Positions 1 through 6,912 are shown, counted from the stretch's first letter. The stretch: 8,036 bases of DNA from Thioalkalivibrio sp. (GCA_007133115.1 SLNI01000194.1:1-8036), one strand, 5' to 3'. Notes: generated by a model from the sequence alone, not told the origin. Program-made: numbers and translations.

Positions 1-1724
1 CGAATGTGAATGTCTCCACCGCCCGCCGGCGTGCCGTCATGGAGGGTGCGGCGTCGCGTTCGCAGGATCGGGATCGGTGTGGCCGCGTCAACCTGCAGCT
101 TCTGCGCCACCTGTGAAGTGGTGAGGTCTCCGGCGCCCAGGGCGATCAGCATATCCTCGGAGCGGCGATATCCGAGTCGTGTGGCGAGGTCGTCGTGATC
201 GACCTGACTGACGCCGAGGCGCTGACACTCCCGATCCAGCAGCGACCTGCCGTTGGCCAGGTGCTCGTCCTGGTTCTGCTGACGAAACCAGGTGCGCACC
301 TTGTTGCGCGCGCGCGTGGTCTGCAGGTAGCCCATGCCTGGATTCAGCCAATCGCGGCTCGGACCGCCCTGGCGCGTGGTCAGGATCTCCACACGCTGGC
401 CTGAGCGCAGCCGGTAGGTCAGGGGCACGATGCGGCCGTCGATCTTGGCACCGCGGCAGCGGTGTCCCACCTCGGTGTGCACGGTATAGGCAAAGTCCAG
501 CGGCGTGGCGCCGGCGGGGAGGTCCAGCACCTCGCCGCGCGGGGTCAGCACGAACACGCGCTGGTGCAGCATCTCGCTCTGGAATTCCTCAAGCAGTGCC
601 TGGTCGTCACCATCGGACTCCAGCAACTGGCGCAGGGAATTGATCGCGCGGACGAGGGCCTGGTCTTCCCGTCCGCCTTCCTTGTAGCGCCAGTGCGCCG
701 CGACCCCAAGCTCCGCGAACTCGTCCATTTCACGGGTTCGGATCTGCACTTCGACCACCTTGCCCTCGGGTCCGATCACGGCCGTGTGCAGCGACTGGTA
801 GCCATTGTCCTTGGGGTTGGCGATGTAGTCGTCGAACTCGCGCGGCAGATGCTGCCAGCGGTTGTGCACGATTCCCAACACGGTGTAGCAGGTGGAAATC
901 GCATCGACGATCACGCGTGTGGCGCGCAGATCGGTGAGTTCTTCCAGTTCCAGGTGCTTCTTTTGCATCTTTTTCCAGATGCTGTAGATGTGCTTCGGGC
1001 GCCCGAAAACCCGCGCGACAACGTGCTCGGTCTTCAATGCGGTTTCGAGTTGTTGCGTGAAGTTCTGCACGTACTGCTCGCGCACCGTACGGTTGGCGTC
1101 CAGCTTGTTGGCGATCGCCCGGTACGCCTCGGGGTCGAGGATCCGCAGGGAGAGATCCTCCATCTCCCACTTCAGCGTGGCGATGCCGAGGCGGTTGGCC
1201 AGCGGCGCGATGACTTCCAGCGTTTCCTGAGCCAGGAGCCGCGCGTCCGGTTCGTTGCGTTTGGCCGCCAGGCGCAGGTTCTGCAGACGGAACGCGAACT
1301 TGATCAGCACCGCGCGGACGTCGTCGACCATGGCCAGCAGCATCCGACGCAGGCGCTCGGCCTGTTCGGGACGGCCGGTGGGTGCCTCGAAGCGCCGGCG
1401 GACCAGTTCGCTGACGTTATCGGTCAGGCGCGCGACCACCTCGCCGAACTGCTGCGCCATCTGTTCATGCGTCAGGCGTTTCGCGAATACCGCGGGGATC
1501 AGCAGCGTGGCGATCAGGGTCTGCCGGTCGACATTCAGCTGGCGCAGAATCTCGGCCACGTCCAGCGGATGGGTCTGCAGGCCGGACGCATCGACCGAAT
1601 CCAGCGCGTAGGTGATGGCCGCGGACAGCTGGACATCCGGGGCATCCGACCCCGAAAAATGCCGGGTCAGCGCCTCGCGCTCCAGGGCCTGCAGCTTGCG
1701 GTCGGTCAGCAGTGAATGACGCAT
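1..1724 (-). CDS. relA: RelA, (p)ppGpp synthetase I (GTP pyrophosphokinase), 3'-truncated by window edge
   Basis: RelA transfers pyrophosphate from ATP to GTP or GDP to make the alarmone (p)ppGpp on ribosomes carrying uncharged tRNA. The minus-strand frame is open for 574 codons to the left edge. The N-terminal pseudo-hydrolase domain (about 1-200) has lost its metal site: the usual HD pair is I76-P77 and the second conserved D is F145. The synthetase domain (about 235-350) has the GRPKHIYSIWKKM segment at 241-253 and the acidic EFDD motif at 296-299. EFDD marks monofunctional RelA; bifunctional SpoT/Rel has RxKD there. ANPKDNGYQSLHT and ELGVAAHWRYKEG follow. A TGS domain spans about 388-449, then the helical region begins. 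RelA is usually about 720-745 residues, so the zinc-finger/conserved-cysteine and ACT/RRM domains lie outside the window. The ATG at 1724 is the only plausible nearby start, yet it has no well-spaced Shine-Dalgarno (GGAAG ends 1 nt before it). It lies 58 bp after ybbP. Identity is secure. Confidence 0.96.
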   Translation of the reverse strand, partial: MRHSLLTDRKLQALEREALTRHFSGSDAPDVQLSAAITYALDSVDASGLQTHPLDVAEILRQLNVDRQTLIATLLIPAVFAKRLTHEQMAQQFGEVVARLTDNVSELVRRRFEAPTGRPEQAERLRRMLLAMVDDVRAVLIKFAFRLQNLRLAAKRNEPDARLLAQETLEVIAPLANRLGIATLKWEMEDLSLRILDPEAYRAIANKLDANRTVREQYVQNFTQQLETALKTEHVVARVFGRPKHIYSIWKKMQKKHLELEELTDLRATRVIVDAISTCYTVLGIVHNRWQHLPREFDDYIANPKDNGYQSLHTAVIGPEGKVVEVQIRTREMDEFAELGVAAHWRYKEGGREDQALVRAINSLRQLLESDGDDQALLEEFQSEMLHQRVFVLTPRGEVLDLPAGATPLDFAYTVHTEVGHRCRGAKIDGRIVPLTYRLRSGQRVEILTTRQGGPSRDWLNPGMGYLQTTRARNKVRTWFRQQNQDEHLANGRSLLDRECQRLGVSQVDHDDLATRLGYRRSEDMLIALGAGDLTTSQVAQKLQVDAATPIPILRTRRRTLHDGTPAGGGDIHI

Positions 1725-1730
1725 GCTTCC

Positions 1731-1736
1731 AGTATA
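1731..1736 (-). promoter_or_regulatory. TATACT -10-like box directly before the relA ATG
   Basis: On the minus strand TATACT is followed by GGAAGC and then the relA ATG at 1724. If used as a -10 box, initiation would fall at or within a base or two of the A of the start codon, giving a leaderless mRNA. No good -35 was found 16-18 bp upstream. This could be coincidence; the alternative is readthrough from ybbP with the close GGAAG acting as a poor Shine-Dalgarno. Confidence 0.3.
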
Positions 1737-1782
1737 TCCGGGCCGAGTGCGAAAACCTCTCGCGACCGGTAGCGCGCGTTCC

Positions 1783-4278
1783 CTACTCGGGACCCCTCAG
1801 GACCCTTAGGGGCGCCTGGTCGAGCACCCGCCGGGTACCCAGCCAGCCGGCGAGACCGATCCCGAGCGTGCCCCCGACGACCCCGAAGACGAACGTCAGC
1901 GGATTGAACGCGTAGTCGAACGCAAACACCTGTGTGGCGAGCACCGCGCCGATCACGCTGGCAATGACGGCTGCCAGCAGTCCCGAAAGCAGCCCCAGGG
2001 TACCGAATTCCGCCAGCAGACCGTTGCGGATCTGCTGCCGGCGCGCGCCCAGGGTACGCAGCAGGGACGTTTCGCGGCGACGCACGTCACGCGTGGCCTG
2101 GACGGCGGCATACAGCACCGTCAGCCCGGCCAGCAACGTGAACAGGAACACGTACTCGACGGCCCGGGTCGCCTGTTCGATCACCTGCCGCACCTGTGCC
2201 AGGAGTGCCGCCACGTCGATCGCGGTAACCGCCGGGAATTCCCGCAACCAGCGGTTCTTCTCGCCTTCCTTCTCTGAAGGCAGGTGCATGGCGGTGATGT
2301 AGGTCCGCGGCTGTTGTTCGAGCAGCGCCTGTGGGCCGATGACGAAAAAATTCACTTTGAAACTGTCCCAGTCGACCTCGCGAACATTGGTGATCCGCCC
2401 GCTCACCGGGCTGCCCGCGACGCGGAACGTCAGTTCGTCGCCCAGATTCAGGGAGAAGCGTTCCATGAGTCCGCTTTCGACCGACCATTCACCGTTTGCG
2501 CCGGGCTCGAACCAGCTGCCGGCGGTGATTCGGTTGTGCGAGGGCAGGGTATCGGCCTGGGAAAGATTGAATTCGCGCTCAAGCAACCGGCGCGCGCGGT
2601 CATCCTCGTAGTCTTCCGCCGAAACGGCTTGCCCGTTGATCTCGGTCAATCGCCCCCGGATCATGGGTTCCATGTCCGGGCGCGGCAGGCCCGATGCGGC
2701 GACCCGATCGGCAAAGGCCTCTTCCTGGCCGGGTTGGATGTTGATGAAAAAGGTGTTGGGTGCGTTCTCGGGGATGCTGCGTTCCCAGGCTTCGAGCAGG
2801 TCCACGCGCACGATGGCCAGCAACAGCAGCGCCAGGATGCCGATACTGAAGGCGACCATCTGGATGGCGCTCAGACCGCCGCGGCGCGACAGATTGGCGA
2901 GGCCGAAACGCATCGCCATGCCGCCACGGTCGCGCAACGGCCGCAGCAGCGTGATCAGGAGCCAGCCCAGAGCGCCGAGGACCAGCAAGGCAATCCCCGT
3001 GCCCAGCAGCACCCAGGCGGCGAGTGTGGGGTCGGCTGACTGCCAGTACAGCAGGGCGCCGAACGTTCCCACGGCGAGGGCCGCGGACAGCCAGACCGAG
3101 ACCGGCGGCAGCCCCAGATCCCGGCGCAGGACGCGCAAGGGCGAGACCCGGCCGATGCGCAGCAGCGCAGGCAGCGCGAAGCCGGCCGCCGTGACGAGGC
3201 CCACGGCAAGTCCGGACAGCACCGGGCGCCATCCAGGAGCCGGCAACCCGGTGGCCAGCCAATCGCCGAGGATTGCACTCAGCAGGAACTGGGCGCCGAA
3301 ACCGAGCGCCAGGCCCAGTGTGGAGGCAATCGCGGCGATCGTCAGCACGCGCAGAAAATACATTCGCAGCACACGATTCCGGCTGGCGCCCAGCGCCCGC
3401 ATGATCGCGGCCGAGTCGGCACGCTGGTTGGCATAGTGATGCGCCGCCACCGCGATCGCCGCACCGGCCAGCAGCACCGCCATCAACGAGGCCAGCCCCA
3501 GGAACCGCCGGGCGCGGCTGATCGCCTCACGCAACTCGGGGTTGGCGTCATCGAGATCGAGCAGGCGCTGTCCCGGCTGGAGTTCCGTGGTCAGCCAGCT
3601 GCGAAAATCCTCAACCGCCTCCGGAAGTCCTGCCGCGAGGAACCGATAGCGGACGCGGCTGCCTGGCCCGATCAAGCCCGAAGGTTCGAGGTCGTCGAAA
3701 TGGATCAGCAGGCGTGGGGCGATATCGAACAGGCTGCTGCCGCGATCCGGTTCCACCTGAATCTGGGCGTCCAGGGCCAGGGTCAGCCGACCCAGATCGA
3801 TCGATCCTCCGGGACCCGTCGAGAGCGCCTCGAACAACGCGCCGTCGCCCCACGCACGACCCGGGAGCGGTCCCTGCCGGACCCGCTCGGGTTCGTCTTC
3901 CCCGGCCAGTTCCACCTGCCCGCGCAGCGGCCAACCCGCATCGACCGCGCGCACCGAAACGAGCAGGGAGTCGTCCTCAGGTGTGAACACGACGCTGGGC
4001 AATGCGGCGCTGCGGGTCACCGTGAGGCCCCGGGCCCGCGCCGCATCCATCCAGTGCTCCGGAAGCGGGGCATCGGATACCACGGCCAGGTCGCCGCCGA
4101 GCAGGGCCGAGGCCTGCTGGACCATGCCGCGATCGACGCGGTCCGTGAAGAACCCGACCGCCGCGATGGCGGCGACGGCGATGACCAGAGCCGTGGCCAG
4201 CACCCGCAATTCGGGACTGCGCCATTCGCGGAGTGTGTCGCGCAGAAAGTGCAGTCGATCGGGACGCCATCGACTCAT
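1783..4278 (-). CDS. ybbP: YbbP-family ABC transporter permease (FtsX/MacB superfamily)
   Basis: This 831-residue inner-membrane protein matches the E. coli YbbP family (about 800 residues) in size, layout and neighbours. Hydropathy suggests ten membrane helices: about 26-45, 260-281, 310-334, 352-373, 393-412, 419-446, 470-492, 706-727, 757-782 and 793-815. Two large extracytoplasmic domains sit at about 46-255 and 495-700. Two FtsX-like halves are visible: coupling-helix segments with RALGASRNRVLR (294-305) and RTLGARRQQIR (741-751), each half closing with an identical PLRVLR (380-385 and 823-828). That argues for internal duplication, as in YbbP. The ATG overlaps the ybbA stop by 4 bp (ATGA) and has GGAG (4286-4289 on the minus strand) 7 nt upstream, so it is probably translationally coupled to ybbA. 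Known family logic: MacB-type permeases transmit ATP-driven motion to periplasmic domains and do not form a classical channel. The substrate cannot be read from sequence; pairing with tesA suggests lipid or other hydrophobic molecules. Confidence 0.93.
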   Translation of the reverse strand: MSRWRPDRLHFLRDTLREWRSPELRVLATALVIAVAAIAAVGFFTDRVDRGMVQQASALLGGDLAVVSDAPLPEHWMDAARARGLTVTRSAALPSVVFTPEDDSLLVSVRAVDAGWPLRGQVELAGEDEPERVRQGPLPGRAWGDGALFEALSTGPGGSIDLGRLTLALDAQIQVEPDRGSSLFDIAPRLLIHFDDLEPSGLIGPGSRVRYRFLAAGLPEAVEDFRSWLTTELQPGQRLLDLDDANPELREAISRARRFLGLASLMAVLLAGAAIAVAAHHYANQRADSAAIMRALGASRNRVLRMYFLRVLTIAAIASTLGLALGFGAQFLLSAILGDWLATGLPAPGWRPVLSGLAVGLVTAAGFALPALLRIGRVSPLRVLRRDLGLPPVSVWLSAALAVGTFGALLYWQSADPTLAAWVLLGTGIALLVLGALGWLLITLLRPLRDRGGMAMRFGLANLSRRGGLSAIQMVAFSIGILALLLLAIVRVDLLEAWERSIPENAPNTFFINIQPGQEEAFADRVAASGLPRPDMEPMIRGRLTEINGQAVSAEDYEDDRARRLLEREFNLSQADTLPSHNRITAGSWFEPGANGEWSVESGLMERFSLNLGDELTFRVAGSPVSGRITNVREVDWDSFKVNFFVIGPQALLEQQPRTYITAMHLPSEKEGEKNRWLREFPAVTAIDVAALLAQVRQVIEQATRAVEYVFLFTLLAGLTVLYAAVQATRDVRRRETSLLRTLGARRQQIRNGLLAEFGTLGLLSGLLAAVIASVIGAVLATQVFAFDYAFNPLTFVFGVVGGTLGIGLAGWLGTRRVLDQAPLRVLRGPE

Positions 4279-4991
4279 GCCAGGACTCCATCGTGAATAT
4301 GCACGATGCGATCGCAGCGCTCCGCCAGGGCAGGGTCATGGGTGACCAGGACCAGGGCGGCCCGGCGGTCCTGTTGTGCATCCGTCGCTTTGCCCGCCAG
4401 CCCGAACAGCAGCTCGATGATCCGCGCGCCGGTTTCGGCATCCAGGTTCCCGGTGGGCTCGTCGGCGAAGAGCACCGCAGGTTCGTCCACGATGGCACGT
4501 GCGATCGCCACGCGCTGCTGTTCGCCCCCCGAGAGCTGGTGCGGGTAGTGCCGGGCTCGGGCCGCCAGGCCGACTCGGTTTAGGGCATCGCGGGCGCGGG
4601 CGGTGAGCTCGGCTCCGGAACTGGCATCATGTGCGGGGTTGAGTTCGAGGGGCAGCAGCACGTTCTCGAGTGCGGTCAGAGCGGGTAGAAGCTGGAACGA
4701 CTGGAAGACGAATCCCACGCGTCCGGAACGCAGCGCGGCACGTCCGTCTTCATCGAGTTCCGCGATATTTTTCCCCAGCAGGCGAACTTCTCCCGCACTG
4801 GGGGCGTCCAGACCTGCAAGAAGGCCGAGCAGTGTGGACTTTCCGGAGCCGGAAGCGCCGAGAATGGCGACAGTCTCACCGGTACCGACCTCGAGGTCGA
4901 TGCCGCGCAGGATCTCAAGGGGTCCACTCGGGCCGACGATATTCTTTTCCAGGCCTCGGGCCTGCAGGACGGAGGAAGGGGCTGCATCCAT
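4275..4991 (-). CDS. ybbA: YbbA, ABC transporter ATP-binding protein
   Basis: This is a complete 238-residue ABC ATPase of the LolD/MacB class and the motor for YbbP. Motifs in order: Walker [10 protein letters not shown] (45-53), Q-loop Q97 in VFQSFQLLP, signature LSGGEQQR (153-160), Walker [10 protein letters not shown] (173-181) with catalytic E178 and D-loop NLD (182-184), and switch histidine H218 in LVTHDP. All catalytic residues are present. The start at 4991 is supported by AGGA (5000-5003, minus strand) with an 8-nt spacer, and by an N-terminus of similar length to E. coli YbbA. The start codon shares the palindrome CATG with the tesA start, so the two genes overlap head to head by 2 bp, and any ybbA promoter must lie inside tesA. 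The 3' end overlaps ybbP by 4 bp. An insertion of about 8 residues (200-208, KATDAQQDR) separates Walker B from the H-loop strand. Confidence 0.95.
   Translation of the reverse strand: MDAAPSSVLQARGLEKNIVGPSGPLEILRGIDLEVGTGETVAILGASGSGKSTLLGLLAGLDAPSAGEVRLLGKNIAELDEDGRAALRSGRVGFVFQSFQLLPALTALENVLLPLELNPAHDASSGAELTARARDALNRVGLAARARHYPHQLSGGEQQRVAIARAIVDEPAVLFADEPTGNLDAETGARIIELLFGLAGKATDAQQDRRAALVLVTHDPALAERCDRIVHIHDGVLA
4971..4981 (+). promoter_or_regulatory. tesA ribosome binding region inside ybbA codons
   Basis: The purine run GGAGGAAGGGG lies 8 nt before the tesA ATG at 4990. It supports translation from that ATG and not from a downstream Met such as M28, which would remove the signal peptide. 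On the opposite strand it encodes residues 4-7 of YbbA, so the two genes constrain each other here. No convincing -35/-10 pair was found for tesA; TATTCT at 4940-4945 is a weak -10 candidate with no good partner. Confidence 0.6.
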
Positions 4992-5646
4992 GTTTCGTTT
5001 CCTGATTACGGTAGGGCTGGCGTTGCTATGGAGTGTTTCGGCCGCCAGTAATTCCCACGAGTTGCATCGTATGCTGGTTTTCGGCGATTCACTGAGCGCG
5101 GCCCACGGGATCGATGGGGGTTCGGGTTGGGTGAGCCTGCTGGAGCGGCGGATCAGTGACCGGGAACCCCCATGGGAGGTTCACAATGCCTCCGTGGGGG
5201 GTGAGACGACAGCCGGCGGACGCACGCGCCTGCCGGAGCTCCTGGAACAGCTGCAGCCCGACCTGGTGATTGTGGAGCTGGGCGGGAATGATGGTCTTCG
5301 GGGGCTTTCGCTGCGTGCCATGCGCGAAAACCTCGGGGCAATGCTTCAGGCCATCGAGACGGCTGGGGCTTCGGCGCTGCTCGTCGGGATCGAAATACCG
5401 CCCAATTACGGGCCGGTCTACACCGAGCGTTTCCGCGCCGTTTTCCACGATCTCGCGGCGCATCACGACGTGGCGCTGCTGCCGTTTCTGCTGGAGGGGG
5501 TGGCACTGGACCCGGGGATGATGCTGGACGATGGCATCCACCCTTCCGCCGCGGCGCAGCCGCGGATTCTCGAAAACGTCTGGGCTGTTCTCGAGCCCCT
5601 GCTGTCCGACCGCGAGCCGCGAGCGGCACAGACCACGGCCCACTAG
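4990..5646 (+). CDS. tesA: TesA, periplasmic GDSL (SGNH) thioesterase I / lysophospholipase L1
   Basis: This is a complete 218-residue SGNH hydrolase. The family cleaves acyl thioesters, lysophospholipids and arylesters (acyl-CoA thioesterase I / protease I / lysophospholipase L1 in E. coli). A signal peptide fits residues 1 to about 19 ([18 protein letters not shown], then A), predicting a periplasmic enzyme. Block I is VFGDSLS with nucleophile S34. Block II is NASVGGETTAGG with an oxyanion glycine at 70-71. Block III is ELGGNDGLRG with N100. Block V is DDGIHP with D181 and H184. The order and length match E. coli TesA closely. The ATG at 4990 is preferred because it gives the signal peptide and follows a GGAGGAAGGGG purine run (4971-4981). 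The frame is open further upstream, but that part is antisense to ybbA. The gene is divergent from ybbAP with overlapping start codons, and is convergent with the next ORF 2 bp past its stop, leaving no room for a dedicated terminator. Confidence 0.95.
   Translation: MFRFLITVGLALLWSVSAASNSHELHRMLVFGDSLSAAHGIDGGSGWVSLLERRISDREPPWEVHNASVGGETTAGGRTRLPELLEQLQPDLVIVELGGNDGLRGLSLRAMRENLGAMLQAIETAGASALLVGIEIPPNYGPVYTERFRAVFHDLAAHHDVALLPFLLEGVALDPGMMLDDGIHPSAAAQPRILENVWAVLEPLLSDREPRAAQTTAH
5000..5003 (-). promoter_or_regulatory. ybbA Shine-Dalgarno inside tesA codons
   Basis: AGGA on the minus strand lies 8 nt upstream of the ybbA ATG at 4991. It decides the ybbA start and sits within the signal-peptide codons of tesA. 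Together with the tesA ribosome binding run on the other strand, it shows that both overlapping start codons are usable. Confidence 0.6.
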
Positions 5647-5648
5647 GT

Positions 5649-5987
5649 TCAGATTTCGTTTGATCCGTCGCCCCCACGAATCAGCTGTCGCAGGTCGTGC
5701 AGCACGGGCGCGGGCAGCAGACTGCGCAGGACCGGGTGGGCATCGGCTTCGGTCTCGCTGATCACGGGAAGGGTCAGCACTCTCGGCTGGCGGGACACCG
5801 GATCCCCGTACTGGGTGGCGCGAATTTCCGGCGGCGAGGTGGTGTCCAGGAGCGCCACTCGAGGCCCCTCTGCCAGCACATCGATCAGTTCGAGCATCCG
5901 CCCCGCGACGCGTCCCTGAATACCGATCAAAGGACTCAGCAGGCGCACGGCGTCTCGATTCAGCGTTGGCGGTTTCACCGATGCCAT
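5649..5987 (-). CDS. Conserved-looking hypothetical protein, 112 residues
   Basis: I do not recognise a named family. The predicted protein is soluble, with no signal peptide or membrane helix. It has a central alternating hydrophobic segment (IGIQGRVAGRMLELIDVL about 21-38, then PRVALLDT about 43-50), a TQYGDPVSRQPRVLTLPVISE stretch split over about 58-78, and a helical end (PVLHDLRQLI). Codon choice is G/C-rich at third positions like its neighbours, which favours a real gene over the overlapping frames. It converges on tesA with only 2 bp between the stop codons. The start has no clear Shine-Dalgarno, and the ATG lies in the outer arm of a 45-bp imperfect palindrome (5978-6022), so translation or transcription may be controlled there. 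A 9-codon overlapping frame (6001 down to 5975) covers the start in another frame. Function is unknown; position next to tesA is only a weak hint. Confidence 0.68.
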   Translation of the reverse strand: MASVKPPTLNRDAVRLLSPLIGIQGRVAGRMLELIDVLAEGPRVALLDTTSPPEIRATQYGDPVSRQPRVLTLPVISETEADAHPVLRSLLPAPVLHDLRQLIRGGDGSNEI

Positions 5988-6022
5988 CCCGCAATGCCCA
6001 TGGCATTCCCGAGTGGCATCGG
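5978..6022. repeat. 45-bp imperfect palindrome with four ATGCCA/TGGCAT half-sites
   Basis: The sequence is symmetric about base 6000: 17 of 22 opposed positions are complementary, plus one G-T. The outer arms CCGATGCCA (5978-5986) and TGGCATCGG (6014-6022) match perfectly, as do the inner arms AATGCC (5993-5998) and GGCATT (6002-6007). The half-sites ATGCCA or its near copy start at 5981 and 5994, and TGGCAT starts at 6001 and 6014, giving 13-nt steps on both sides. It covers the start codon of the 112-residue ORF. It could be an operator for a tetrameric or paired dimeric regulator, or an mRNA hairpin masking the start. A U-tract is absent, so a terminator is unlikely. Confidence 0.6.
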
Positions 6023-6182
6023 GACGAAGGGGTGATGCGAGGGTTTCTGGCCGTCCATGTGTGCGTGACCGGTGAATTTGAGTGGATATTTTGAACCCGC
6101 GACCGTGTTTTTCAGGATTCCCTCACAGCGGTAAGCGTAATCAGCGGAGGCCCCGTGTTCCAGATCGCTGCCGCAGTCGCGT

Positions 6183-6188
6183 TATACT
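6183..6188 (+). promoter_or_regulatory. Candidate -10 box for tRNA-Arg
   Basis: TATACT lies 9 nt before the mature tRNA 5' end. Initiation about 7 nt downstream (near 6195) would leave a leader of only a few bases for RNase P. No good TTGACA-like -35 was seen at 16-18 bp spacing, so this is tentative. The bases at 6023-6182 hold no gene or other signal that I can support. Confidence 0.45.
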
Positions 6189-6197
6189 TTCGACCGA

Positions 6198-6274
6198 GTC
6201 CCCGTAGCTCAGCTGGATAGAGTGGCCCCCTCCTAAGGGGCAGGTCACAGGTTCGAATCCTGTCGGGGACGCCA
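6198..6274 (+). tRNA. tRNA-Arg (anticodon CCU), reads AGG
   Basis: A full cloverleaf can be drawn by hand. The acceptor stem pairs GTCCCCG with CGGGGAC, and the D-arm is GCTC/GAGT around AGCTGGATA. The anticodon stem GCCCC/GGGGC encloses the loop CTCCTAA, giving anticodon CCT. The T-arm is ACAGG/CCTGT around TTCGAAT. The discriminator is G and the 3' CCA is encoded, giving 77 nt. This tRNA decodes the rare arginine codon AGG, which is seldom used in the neighbouring genes. No Rho-independent terminator follows, so the primary transcript may run into the gene at 6316. tRNA-Arg(CCU) genes are known integration targets, but no integrase or duplicated 3' end is visible here. Confidence 0.97.
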
Positions 6275-6315
6275 AATGACGGGACCATCTGATGGCTCCG
6301 CTTGGGGAGAACGGG

Positions 6316-6876
6316 ATGCACACGGGTTGGATTGGGTCCGCCGTTCTGTTTTTCGTGCTGTGGGGGCTGCCCGGGTTGATCTGCGGCCCGTGGGCTGAGG
6401 GTACCCTGTATCGCTGGACGGATGCGGACGGTCGCACCCTGTTCTCCGATCAGCCGCCTGCAGGGCAGCCCTACACGGCGGTGCCCCGAGTGCCGGATCC
6501 GTCTCCCGTAGCGGCGGCCGAAGCTCGGGAACGGGCCGAGGCGGTCCAACGCATGGCGGATGATCTGGCGCGGGAACGCAGGCTCCGCGAAGAGCGCGCC
6601 GCGGCAGCCAGGCCGCCGCCCCCGCAACCGGAACCCGCGCCTGCAGAGACCCGGGTCGAGATCCGTCATTATCCCTGGTATCCCTCGCGTCCCCACCGGC
6701 CGATACGTCCCTGGCCTCACGTGTATCCGCCGTGGCACCCGCCGCGTCCTCCGCACGGACACCCCGGTCATCGACCGCCCGAGGATGTTTCGCCCCGGCC
6801 GCCGGTATGGACACCACCACGCCGGGCGCCGGAGTTCCAGTGGCCGCGACCGCGGGCTCCGGAATTCCAGAACTGA
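6316..6876 (+). CDS. Secreted DUF4124-like protein with Pro/His-rich tail
   Basis: This is a 186-residue predicted envelope protein of unknown function. Residues 1 to about 28 form a signal peptide or N-terminal anchor (hydrophobic core from IGSAVLFFVLW through LICG). C23 is not in a good lipobox. Next comes a short DUF4124-type module, LYRWTDADGRTLFSDQPP (31-48), typical of proteobacterial exported proteins. An Ala/Glu/Arg-rich probable helix or coiled coil spans about 66-99. From residue 100 the chain is about one third proline (31 of 87) with seven histidines and many W/Y. It ends in a near repeat: RRAPEFQW then RPRAPEFQN. The ATG at 6316 is chosen because GGGGAG (6304-6309) lies 6 nt upstream and it starts directly at the signal peptide. 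An alternative in-frame ATG at 6292 adds eight residues and has no clear ribosome site. The gene begins 41 bp after tRNA-Arg in the same direction. The tail might bind metal or cell-wall polymers, which is a guess. Confidence 0.82.
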   Translation: MHTGWIGSAVLFFVLWGLPGLICGPWAEGTLYRWTDADGRTLFSDQPPAGQPYTAVPRVPDPSPVAAAEARERAEAVQRMADDLARERRLREERAAAARPPPPQPEPAPAETRVEIRHYPWYPSRPHRPIRPWPHVYPPWHPPRPPHGHPGHRPPEDVSPRPPVWTPPRRAPEFQWPRPRAPEFQN

Positions 6877-6912
6877 CCCTCCTGGCGCGAGGAGCCTCTT
6901 CAGGAAATCCAA

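Noticed and set aside
462..1715. A 417-residue plus-strand open frame
   Set aside because: It is antisense to relA, whose protein matches the family motif by motif. Long antisense frames are expected at this GC content, and the translation shows no recognisable domain.
1740..1766. GCGA/TCGC mini-hairpin in the ybbP-relA gap as a terminator
   Set aside because: The stem is only 4 bp with the T-run in the loop and not after the stem, which is not a credible terminator.
5089..6006. A 305-residue minus-strand frame covering tesA and overlapping the 112-residue ORF
   Set aside because: It runs antisense through tesA, which has intact catalytic blocks, and its composition (Arg/Pro/Ala-rich, no domain) looks like a shadow frame.
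6198..6274. tRNA-Arg(CCU) as a genomic-island attachment site
   Set aside because: No integrase, no repeated copy of the tRNA 3' end and no change to accessory genes is visible downstream; flanking genes look like core chromosome.
6879..6894. CTCCT/AGGAG hairpin just after the DUF4124-like stop codon as a terminator
   Set aside because: The stem is only 5 bp with no T-run; the larger inverted repeat further downstream is the better candidate.
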